From assembly GCA_021203115.1 (NCBI GenBank), contig JAJQBV010000171.1, positions 1 through 9,084 on the forward strand: a DNA stretch of 9,084 nt, read 5' to 3'. The notes under the pieces were generated by a model. The model saw nothing but the letters and a program-made list of their open reading frames with translations, ran no database searches and had not been told where the DNA came from. This document shows, piece after piece, positions 1 to 7,287 of this stretch. This DNA comes from Clostridiales bacterium. Lineage in GTDB: Bacteria > Bacillota > Clostridia > Lachnospirales > Lachnospiraceae. The translations under genes and the position numbers were made by a program. Every line of letters begins with the position of its first letter. Within the stretch, counting starts at the first letter, position 1.

Positions 1-207
1 AGCAAATTATTATCGGCTTTCGGTGTGTATATTTTTAATGATAATTCTATGAGAGAGAAAGACACGCAGGATATTATAAAGCGGTTGAAATTTACTTTTA
101 ATGACAAGATATATATCGATAACATGGATAAGTCTGATAAACGCTGGCTTGATGATGAAGTCGAGGTTGTAACAGTAGAGTTGTTGAAATTTATGAGGAG
201 ACTTTGA
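1..207 (+). CDS. Unrecognised protein, C-terminal fragment (open at left edge)
   Basis: The reading frame is open from base 1 to a TGA at 205-207, so this is most simply the last 68 codons of a gene that starts outside the window. A GTG at 25 and an ATG at 49 are in frame, but neither has a convincing ribosome site. The visible peptide is hydrophilic and charged, rich in Lys, Asp and Ile, with no membrane segment, signal peptide or motif that I recognise; it ends in FMRRL. Base composition is clearly more AT-rich than every gene to its right, which may mean a different origin. No intrinsic terminator is visible between its stop and the promoter at 234. I do not assign a function. Confidence 0.5.
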   Translation, partial: SKLLSAFGVYIFNDNSMREKDTQDIIKRLKFTFNDKIYIDNMDKSDKRWLDDEVEVVTVELLKFMRRL

Positions 208-233
208 GAGGCTAATTTTATATAATAAAACCC

Positions 234-261
234 TTGACACAGTCATAATGAGTGCTATAAT
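234..261 (+). promoter_or_regulatory. Sigma-A promoter of the metal-resistance operon
   Basis: A perfect -35 box TTGACA (234-239) and a perfect -10 box TATAAT (256-261) are separated by 16 bp. Transcription should start near 267-269, about 54 nt before the HMA gene. With both hexamers at consensus, the promoter would be strong when free, which suits a gene set controlled by a repressor. The candidate operator begins immediately downstream, over the expected start site. Confidence 0.85.
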
Positions 262-270
262 GGACTCAAA

Positions 271-292
271 CATATGAACAATCATTCAAATG
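271..292 (+). promoter_or_regulatory. Candidate ArsR/SmtB-family operator
   Basis: Imperfect inverted repeat: CATATGAA (271-278) and TTCAAATG (285-292) match at 7 of 8 positions across a 6-bp spacer. The core ATATGAACAATCATTCAAAT closely resembles the 12-2-12 operators of the SmtB/ZiaR/CzrA class (TGAA, six bases, TTCA). It lies just downstream of the -10 box, covering the predicted start of the transcript, where a bound dimer would block RNA polymerase. The likely ligand is the ArsR-type protein encoded at 2508-2870 in the same operon. The match is seen in the sequence; binding is inferred. Confidence 0.7.
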
Positions 293-321
293 AAAATGTG
301 AACAAAGAAAGGGAGAATAAA

Positions 322-540
322 ATGAAGAAGACTTACAAGATCGATGTGGACTGTGCGAACTGCGCGAACAAGATGGAGGAGGCTGCCAACAAAACAGCCG
401 GCGTGAAATCCGCCACTGTCAATTTTATGACGCTGAAGATGATTGTGGAGTTTGAGGAGGGGCAGGATCCGAAGGCCGTGATGCCGGTGGTGCTGAAGAA
501 CTGCAGGAAGGTCGAGGACGACTGCGAGATTTTCTTTTGA
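322..540 (+). CDS. Free-standing HMA-domain heavy-metal-binding protein
   Basis: A 72-aa protein that is essentially one heavy-metal-associated (HMA) domain with a ferredoxin-like fold. The metal motif is DCANC, with Cys11 and Cys14. Asp10 directly before the first Cys is the arrangement of the Zn/Cd/Pb-binding N-terminal domain of ZntA (GMDCxxC) and differs from typical copper chaperones (GMTCxxC). Two further cysteines, Cys61 and Cys68, lie in the C-terminal tail and are not part of the usual HMA motif. The ATG at 322 is chosen because AAAGGGAG (308-315) lies 6 nt upstream. An in-frame ATG at 274 falls inside the candidate operator and has no ribosome site. The ATPase gene follows after 22 bp and lacks this domain, so the protein probably serves as its detached metal-binding module or as a cytosolic metal chaperone or buffer. 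Confidence 0.85.
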   Translation: MKKTYKIDVDCANCANKMEEAANKTAGVKSATVNFMTLKMIVEFEEGQDPKAVMPVVLKNCRKVEDDCEIFF

Positions 541-562
541 CATGACAGAGTGAGGAAGCATC

Positions 563-2428
563 ATGAATAAGAAACAGAAAAAGGTTTTAATCCGGATTAT
601 TCTGTCGGCGGCGCTGATGGTGGTTTTTGCCCTCCTTCCGTTTGAGGGTTACCTGCGGCTGGCGTTTTTCCTGATTCCCTATCTGATCATCGGATATGAT
701 ATTCTGCGCAAGGTGTTCAAGGGCATCGGGCACCGGCAGGTATTTGACGAGAATTTCCTGATGGCGGTGGCGACGATCGGCGCGATTATTCTGGGGGAGT
801 ACGTTGAGGGCGTGGCCGTCATGCTGTTTTATCAGGTGGGAGAGTTTTTCCAGAGCTATGCTGTGGGGAAAAGCCGGCGCAATATCAGCGAGCTCATGGA
901 TATCCGCCCCGACTATGCCAACATCGAGCGGGACGGGGCGCTGGAGCGCGTGGACCCGGATGAGGTGGAGGTCGACACGGTCATCGTGGTGCAGCCGGGA
1001 GAAAAGATTCCCATCGATGGAACGGTGGTCTCCGGCAGCTCTGCGCTCAACACCAGCGCGCTGACCGGGGAGAGCGTTCCGCGCAGTGTCTCTGAGGGCG
1101 AGGAGGTCATCAGCGGCTGCATCAATCTGTCCGGTGTGCTGCGGATTCGGACGACGCGGGAGTTTGGGGAATCTACCGTATCCAAAATTCTGGAGCTGGT
1201 GGAAAATTCGACTTCCAGAAAGTCCCGGTCAGAGAATTTTATTTCAAAGTTTGCCAAATATTATACCCCTGCGGTCTGCGCGCTGGCGCTGATGCTGGCA
1301 ATCCTTCCGCCGTTGGCCCGTCTTTGCATGGAAGCCGCGCCGGAGTGGAGCACATGGATATACCGCGCATTGACATCGCTGGTCATTAGCTGCCCCTGTG
1401 CGTTGGTCATCAGCATTCCGCTGAGCTTTTTTGCCGGCATTGGCGGAGCAGGCAGTCAGGGAATCCTGATCAAAGGCTCCAACTATCTGGAGACGTTGTC
1501 CCAGACGAAATGTGTGGTTTTTGACAAGACCGGCACGATGACAAAGGGCGTCTTTGAGGTCAGGGGGATTCATCACAGCGCGATGCCGGAGGAACAGTTG
1601 CTGGAGTACGCGGCCTATGCCGAGTGCGCGTCCTTCCATCCCATCAGCAAGAGTCTGCAGCAGGCTTACGGGAAACCCATCGACCGGATTCGCGTGACAG
1701 AGATTCAGGAAATCAGCGGCCGGGGCGTGACTGCACAGGTGGACGGACACAGTGTGGCAGCGGGAAATGCGAAGCTGATGCGGGAGATGGGTGTCTCCTA
1801 TGCGGACTGTCATGAGACGGGAACCGTAGTGCATATGGCTGTGGACGGCGCATATGCAGGTCATATCCTGTTTTCCGTAGTCATCAAGCCCCACGCGAAG
1901 GAAGCGGTTCGGGAGCTGAAACGCGCAGGAATCGCGCAGACCGTGATGCTCACCGGCGACGCAGAGAATGTGGCGACACAGGTGGCGGAGGAACTCGGAA
2001 TCGATGCGGTGTACGGAGAGCTCCTCCCTGCGGACAAGGTTGCGAAGATGGAGGAGCTTCTGGCCGCAAAACGGGAGCAGGACAAAATCGCTTTCGTCGG
2101 CGACGGCATTAACGATGCGCCGGTTCTCTCTCTGGCGGATATCGGAATCGCCATGGGCGCGCTCGGGTCGGATGCGGCGATCGAGGCGGCCGACATCGTG
2201 CTGATGGATGACGATCCCCTGAAAATTTCCAAGGCGATCAAAATCTCCCGGAAGTGCATCCGCATCGTCTACCAGAATATGTACTTCGCCATTGGGGTCA
2301 AAGTGCTCTGCCTGATTCTCGGCGCCTTCGGCGTGGCAAACATGTGGATGGCAATCTTCGCGGATGTCGGAGTTATGATTATCGCCGTGCTCAATGCCGT
2401 TCGCGCACTGTTTGTGAAGAGGTTATGA
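563..2428 (+). CDS. P1B-type Zn2+/Cd2+/Pb2+-exporting ATPase (ZntA/CadA family)
   Basis: A 621-aa membrane pump that exports soft divalent metals using ATP. Visible elements in order: N-terminal hydrophobic helices (about 8-47 and 64-90); the actuator-domain TGES at 168-171; the transmembrane metal site CPC at 277-279; the phosphorylation motif DKTGT with Asp321; the P1B His-Pro at 359-360; TGD at 464-466; GDGIND at 513-518; and two C-terminal helices. Lys580 and Asp601, 21 residues apart, reproduce the spacing of E. coli ZntA Lys693 and Asp714, which mark the Zn/Cd/Pb (P1B-2) subgroup; this argues against a copper pump. The usual N-terminal HMA domain is absent: the protein starts close to the first membrane helix, and an HMA domain is encoded separately just upstream. 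The ATG at 563 has GAGGAAG (552-558) upstream. arsR follows after 79 bp. Zinc versus cadmium preference cannot be read from the sequence. Confidence 0.93.
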   Translation: MNKKQKKVLIRIILSAALMVVFALLPFEGYLRLAFFLIPYLIIGYDILRKVFKGIGHRQVFDENFLMAVATIGAIILGEYVEGVAVMLFYQVGEFFQSYAVGKSRRNISELMDIRPDYANIERDGALERVDPDEVEVDTVIVVQPGEKIPIDGTVVSGSSALNTSALTGESVPRSVSEGEEVISGCINLSGVLRIRTTREFGESTVSKILELVENSTSRKSRSENFISKFAKYYTPAVCALALMLAILPPLARLCMEAAPEWSTWIYRALTSLVISCPCALVISIPLSFFAGIGGAGSQGILIKGSNYLETLSQTKCVVFDKTGTMTKGVFEVRGIHHSAMPEEQLLEYAAYAECASFHPISKSLQQAYGKPIDRIRVTEIQEISGRGVTAQVDGHSVAAGNAKLMREMGVSYADCHETGTVVHMAVDGAYAGHILFSVVIKPHAKEAVRELKRAGIAQTVMLTGDAENVATQVAEELGIDAVYGELLPADKVAKMEELLAAKREQDKIAFVGDGINDAPVLSLADIGIAMGALGSDAAIEAADIVLMDDDPLKISKAIKISRKCIRIVYQNMYFAIGVKVLCLILGAFGVANMWMAIFADVGVMIIAVLNAVRALFVKRL

Positions 2429-2507
2429 TAAACCTTGTTTTTTACGATAAAATGCTTTAAGATTGTATGAAATTCAGACAAAGACAGCAAGAAAGGAGTC
2501 CGACAGA

Positions 2508-2870
2508 ATGCAGAATCATGATGTGGAAGTCTGCGACACCGTTGAGGTGCACGAGGAACTGGTAGAAAAGGTGATGGCGAACATGCCGGAGGAGACCGAG
2601 CTGTACGATCTGGCGGAGCTGTTCAAGATCTTCAGCGATTCATCCAGAATACGGATTTTATTTGTGCTTTTCGAGGCCGAGGTCTGTGTCTGCGATCTGG
2701 CAAAAATGCTGAATATGTCACAATCGGCGGTCTCCCACCAGCTCCGCATCCTGAAACAGAGCAAGCTGGTGAAAAACCGCCGGGAAGGAAAATCTATTTT
2801 CTATTCGCTGGCAGATGACCATGTACGGACGATCATCGCGCAGGGGAGAGACCACATAGAGGAGGATTAG
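2508..2870 (+). CDS. ArsR/SmtB-family metal-sensing repressor, CadC-like
   Basis: A 120-aa winged-helix repressor, expected to be a dimer that leaves DNA when metal binds. The recognition helix region is about 65-84 (LAKMLNMSQSAVSHQLRILK), followed by the wing at about 88-101. Two metal sites are visible. The alpha-3/N-terminal type uses the CVCD box (Cys60, Cys62) plus Cys9 in the N-terminal extension, as in CadC. The alpha-5 type uses Asp103, His105, His116 and Glu119, which match SmtB D104/H106/H117/E120 with a constant one-residue offset. The gene starts at ATG 2508 because AAAGGAG (2492-2498) precedes it; a TTG at 2463 would add 15 residues without a ribosome site. As last gene of the metal operon it probably represses the promoter at 234-261. 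A Cd/Pb/Zn sensor is likely; an As(III) sensor is less likely given the ATPase. Confidence 0.9.
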   Translation: MQNHDVEVCDTVEVHEELVEKVMANMPEETELYDLAELFKIFSDSSRIRILFVLFEAEVCVCDLAKMLNMSQSAVSHQLRILKQSKLVKNRREGKSIFYSLADDHVRTIIAQGRDHIEED

Positions 2871-2876
2871 TCCGAT

Positions 2877-4403
<1,527 letters not shown>

Positions 4404-4420
4404 TTAAAACGTTTTTTCTA

Positions 4421-4449
4421 ATTATAGTGACTGGTTTTGACAATGTCAA
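4421..4449 (-). promoter_or_regulatory. Sigma-A promoter of guaB
   Basis: On the minus strand a perfect TTGACA (4449-4444) and a perfect TATAAT (4426-4421) are separated by exactly 17 bp. Transcription should begin near 4414, giving a leader of roughly 80 nt. The -35 box is one arm of a perfect inverted repeat, TTGACA-T-TGTCAA (4449-4437), which could be an operator or chance. Confidence 0.88.
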
Positions 4450-4458
4450 CGATTTTTA

Positions 4459-4487
4459 TTTCCATTTGAATGGTTTTGTGCTATGCT
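4459..4487 (+). promoter_or_regulatory. Probable promoter of the hisA-glnA operon
   Basis: A candidate -10 TATGCT (4482-4487) is preceded by the extended element TGC (4479-4481). A -35 TTTCCA (4459-4464), matching consensus at 4 of 6 positions, lies 17 bp upstream. The leader would be about 45 nt and contains a small GC-rich hairpin, GCCT-GAAC-AGGC (4501-4512), without a T-tract. The promoter is divergent from, and close to, the guaB promoter. It is much weaker by consensus than its neighbour, which would fit a regulated operon, but this is a prediction only. Confidence 0.4.
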
Positions 4488-4525
4488 AAAAACGACCGCA
4501 GCCTGAACAGGCGGAACGGATGAAT

Positions 4526-4533
4526 GAGGAGGG
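4526..4533 (+). promoter_or_regulatory. Ribosome binding site deciding the hisA start
   Basis: GAGGAGGG sits 7 nt before the ATG at 4541. An in-frame ATG at 4520 lies upstream of this site and has none of its own, so translation very probably starts at 4541. That start also aligns the N-terminus with yeast HIS6. Confidence 0.75.
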
Positions 4534-4540
4534 TTATGTC

Positions 4541-5338
4541 ATGCGGTTTCGACCGTGCATCGATATCCACAACGGAAAGGTAAAGCAGATTGTGGGCGGG
4601 ACGCTCCGTGACGCGGGGGATACCGCGGAGGAGAACTTTGTCTCCGGTCAGGATGCCGCTTTTTACGCGAATCTGTACCGGCGGCATCAGATCGCGGGCG
4701 GCCATGTGATCATGCTGAATGCGCAGGATTCTCCTTATTATAATGAGACTAGGCATCAGGCTATGGAGGCGCTCGCGGCTTATCCGGGCGGACTGATGAT
4801 CGGCGGCGGCATCACCCCGGCGAACGCGGCGGCGTTTCTGGAGGCCGGAGCCAGCCACGTGATCGTCACCTCATGGGTGTTTCGGGACGGGATGGTAAGC
4901 TATCCCGCACTGAAAGAGCTCTGCGCGGTCACCGGTCGGAAACGGCTGGTTCTCGATGTGAGCTGCCGGAAGCGGGACGGCGCCTACTACATTGTCACCG
5001 ACCGCTGGCAGAAATTCACCAGCGAGCGGATCACGGAGCGCCTCTTAGACGATCTCTGCGGATACGCGGATGAGTTCCTCATCCACGCGGTCGATGTGGA
5101 GGGCAAAGCCTCCGGCATCGAGCGAGAGCTGGTTGAGCTGCTGGGAGACTGGCACCGGGTTCCCATCACCTACGCCGGCGGCGTCGGCAGTATGGATCAT
5201 CTGCGGCAGTTGCGGGAGTGGGGGCAGGATCATCTGGATGTCACCGTCGGCAGCGCCCTCGATCTTTTCGGAGGCAGTTTAAAATTGCGGGAAGTGCTGG
5301 ATTTTATGCAGAATACAGATAGAAGGAGGAAATCATGA
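4541..5338 (+). CDS. hisA: ProFAR isomerase, eukaryotic HIS6-type HisA
   Basis: A 265-aa TIM-barrel enzyme that should open the ribose ring of ProFAR to give PRFAR, the fourth step of histidine synthesis. It resembles yeast HIS6 more than ordinary bacterial HisA. Shared stretches include CIDIHNGKVKQIVGGTL at the N-terminus, NFVS, HVI, GGGI (88-91), VIVTSWVF (107-114), LDVSCRK (138-144), EFLIHAVDVEG (178-188), YAGG (211-214) and GSALDLFGG (237-245). Asp8 and Asp139 are candidate catalytic acids, and GGGI and AGG belong to the phosphate-binding loops. Length fits HIS6 (about 260 aa). No other his gene is nearby; instead its stop overlaps the glnA start by 4 bp (ATGA). HisF/HisH use glutamine on the product PRFAR, which gives a metabolic reason for the pairing. 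The HIS6 resemblance is from memory of the family. Confidence 0.88.
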   Translation: MRFRPCIDIHNGKVKQIVGGTLRDAGDTAEENFVSGQDAAFYANLYRRHQIAGGHVIMLNAQDSPYYNETRHQAMEALAAYPGGLMIGGGITPANAAAFLEAGASHVIVTSWVFRDGMVSYPALKELCAVTGRKRLVLDVSCRKRDGAYYIVTDRWQKFTSERITERLLDDLCGYADEFLIHAVDVEGKASGIERELVELLGDWHRVPITYAGGVGSMDHLRQLREWGQDHLDVTVGSALDLFGGSLKLREVLDFMQNTDRRRKS

Positions 5339-6666
5339 GCAAATACACGAGGCAGGACATCATGCAAATGATCGAGGAGGAAGATGTAGAGTTTATCCGC
5401 CTCCAGTTCACGGATATCTTCGGAAGACTGAAAAACGTAGCGATCACCAGCAGTCAGTTGGAGAAGGCGCTGGACAACCGCTGTATGTTCGACGGGTCTT
5501 CCATCGAGGGATTTGTCCGCGTCGAGGAGTCGGATCTTTACCTTCGCCCCGATCTGGACACCTTTACGATCTTTCCGTGGCGGCCGCAGCAGGGGAAGGT
5601 TGCGCGGTTTATCTGCGACATTTTCACCCCGGAAGATGTTCCCTTTGAGGGGGATCCCCGTCTGGTCTTGAAACGGGTTATCGCACAGCTGGAGAAGATG
5701 GGCTACAGCTTCGAGATCGGTCCGGAGTGTGAGTTTTTCCTTTTTAACACGGGCGATAACGGACGCCCCACGACAGAGAGCGGGGAGATGGCCGGGTATT
5801 TTGAGATGGGACCCAATGATCTGGGCGAGAATGCCCGCCGTGACATGGTGCTGACGCTGGAGGATATGGGGTTTGAGATTGAGACCTCCCACCACGAGGC
5901 GGCGCCGGGACAGCATGAGATCGATTTCAAATACGAGCCTGCGGTGCACGCGGCGGACAATATCATGACGTTCAAGCTGGCGGTCAAAACCATCGCGAAA
6001 CGGCACGGCCTCTATGCGACCTTTATGCCGAAACCGAAATCCGGCGTCAACGGCTCCGGTATGCACATCAATATGTCCCTCTCCAAGGACGGAAAGAATC
6101 TTTTTTCCGACCCGGAGGATGAGAACGGATTGAGCCGGGAGGCATATTATTTTATCGGAGGACTGATGCGCCACGTCTACGGCATGAGCGCTGTCACAAA
6201 TCCGTTGATCAATTCCTACAAACGGCTGGTATCCGGTTTTGAGGCGCCGGTTCACATCGCGTGGTCGGTCAAAAACCGCAGCCCGCTGATCCGGATTCCG
6301 TCGCAACGGGGAGGCGGTATGCGCATCGAGCTTCGCAGTCCGGATTCCGCGGCAAACCCTTATCTGGTGATCGCGCTCTGCCTTGCGGCGGGCATGGATG
6401 GGATCGAGCACAAGATTCTTCCGCCGGAGAGCATCCGGAAAAATATTTACGAGCTGTCTGAGGAGGAGTGCCGTGAGCTGGAGATCCGCCAGCTTCCGGC
6501 GAATCTGCATGACGCGCTGGACGCCATGGAACAGGATCCGTTTGTCCGCGATGTCCTCGGCGATCATATCACGGAGGCTTATCTTGCGGCCAAGCGGAAA
6601 GAATGGGACGCTTACTGCCGGACGGTCAGCGAATGGGAAGTGAACGAATACCTGAATAAATATTAA
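5335..6666 (+). CDS. glnA: Glutamine synthetase type I (GSI-alpha)
   Basis: A 443-aa enzyme that makes glutamine from glutamate, ammonia and ATP, acting as a dodecamer. Beta-grasp domain: about 15-100, with FDGSSIEG (52-59). Catalytic domain: metal ligands Glu131 and Glu133 (GPECEFF), Glu188 and Glu195 (HHEAAPGQHE), His244 (NGSGMHIN), flap Glu303 (SGFEAP), substrate arginines Arg297 and Arg315 and Arg334 (IELRSPD). Length and Arg62 in GFVRVEES match the Gram-positive GSI-alpha type, in which this arginine takes part in glutamine feedback inhibition. I see no adenylylation tyrosine loop of the GSI-beta kind. AAGGAGG (5323-5329) lies 5 nt before the ATG, which overlaps the hisA stop, so the two are likely translationally coupled. 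The ANTAR gene begins 21 bp downstream. Confidence 0.97.
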   Translation: MSKYTRQDIMQMIEEEDVEFIRLQFTDIFGRLKNVAITSSQLEKALDNRCMFDGSSIEGFVRVEESDLYLRPDLDTFTIFPWRPQQGKVARFICDIFTPEDVPFEGDPRLVLKRVIAQLEKMGYSFEIGPECEFFLFNTGDNGRPTTESGEMAGYFEMGPNDLGENARRDMVLTLEDMGFEIETSHHEAAPGQHEIDFKYEPAVHAADNIMTFKLAVKTIAKRHGLYATFMPKPKSGVNGSGMHINMSLSKDGKNLFSDPEDENGLSREAYYFIGGLMRHVYGMSAVTNPLINSYKRLVSGFEAPVHIAWSVKNRSPLIRIPSQRGGGMRIELRSPDSAANPYLVIALCLAAGMDGIEHKILPPESIRKNIYELSEEECRELEIRQLPANLHDALDAMEQDPFVRDVLGDHITEAYLAAKRKEWDAYCRTVSEWEVNEYLNKY

Positions 6667-6687
6667 GGCGAAAAGGGCGGCGGAAGT

Positions 6688-7236
6688 TTGACAGGAATTA
6701 TTGTTGCGTTTCCCCGGATGGATGTCGGGAAAAAAATAAAAACCATACTGGTTCGGAGCGGTTTTCAGGTGATCGCGGTCTGCGCCAGCGGCGCACAGGT
6801 CATCCAGGAGGCAAACAGCCTGGAGGACGGGGTTGTTGTGTGCAGCTATCGTTTGCCGGACATGATTTACCGTGAGCTGAAGGAGTATCTTCCGACCGGT
6901 TTTCAGATGGTCACGATCACCTCGCGGGATGACTGGGCGGAGAACGGAGACGCGGATGTGGTCAGCCTCTCGCAGCCGCTCAAGGTCCACGAGCTTGTGG
7001 CTACCATGGAGATGGTTACATATAATCTCCAGCGTGCGAGGAAACGGCGGCGGCAGCAGCCGAGACAGCGCACGGCGGGGGAGCAGGAGCTGATCACACG
7101 CGCCAAGAGCATTCTCATGAGCCGGAACAATATGACCGAGCAGGAGGCGCACCGCTATCTGCAGAAGACGAGCATGGACAACGGGACCAGCTTTACGGAG
7201 ACCGCGCAGATGATACTGAGTATGATGGATTTTTAA
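6688..7236 (+). CDS. ANTAR-domain RNA-binding regulator with degenerate receiver
   Basis: A 182-aa protein with a receiver-like N-terminal half (about 3-105), a basic linker (ARKRRRQQPRQR, 117-128) and a C-terminal ANTAR domain (about 132-182: AKSILMSRNNMTEQEAHRYL and the following helices). ANTAR proteins bind dual-hexaloop RNA and prevent transcription termination. The receiver lacks the phosphorylation chemistry: Ser53 stands where the Asp before xRLP should be, Gln97 replaces the conserved Lys before Pro, and the N-terminal acidic pair is missing (AFPRMD). It therefore probably acts without a kinase. The start is TTG 6688, with AAAGGG (6672-6677) upstream; the next in-frame ATG, at 6718, would delete the first beta strand. 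The position 21 bp after glnA matches clostridial glnA-linked antiterminators such as NitR (from memory), suggesting nitrogen control. No hexaloop target is evident in the gaps of this window. Confidence 0.85.
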   Translation: MTGIIVAFPRMDVGKKIKTILVRSGFQVIAVCASGAQVIQEANSLEDGVVVCSYRLPDMIYRELKEYLPTGFQMVTITSRDDWAENGDADVVSLSQPLKVHELVATMEMVTYNLQRARKRRRQQPRQRTAGEQELITRAKSILMSRNNMTEQEAHRYLQKTSMDNGTSFTETAQMILSMMDF

Positions 7237-7287
7237 GCTGCCGTGCGCAGTGACATAAAAGAAATAATAATTGAAGGAGAGAATACA

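Noticed and set aside
274..321. Longer start for the HMA protein at ATG 274.
   Set aside because: The extension (MNNHSNENVNKE...) lies over the operator and beside the predicted transcript start, and has no ribosome site. ATG 322 has one.
2429..2507. Possible separate promoter (TTGTTT-17-TAAGAT, 2435-2463) and a TGAA-A-TTCA palindrome before arsR.
   Set aside because: The hexamers match consensus poorly, and the palindrome lacks the 6-bp spacer of the operator at 271-292. Read-through from the ATPase gene is the simpler explanation.
4498..4515. Hairpin GCCT-GAAC-AGGC in the hisA leader as an ANTAR target or terminator.
   Set aside because: The loop is not an AxxGxx hexaloop, only one stem-loop is present where two are expected, and no T-tract follows.
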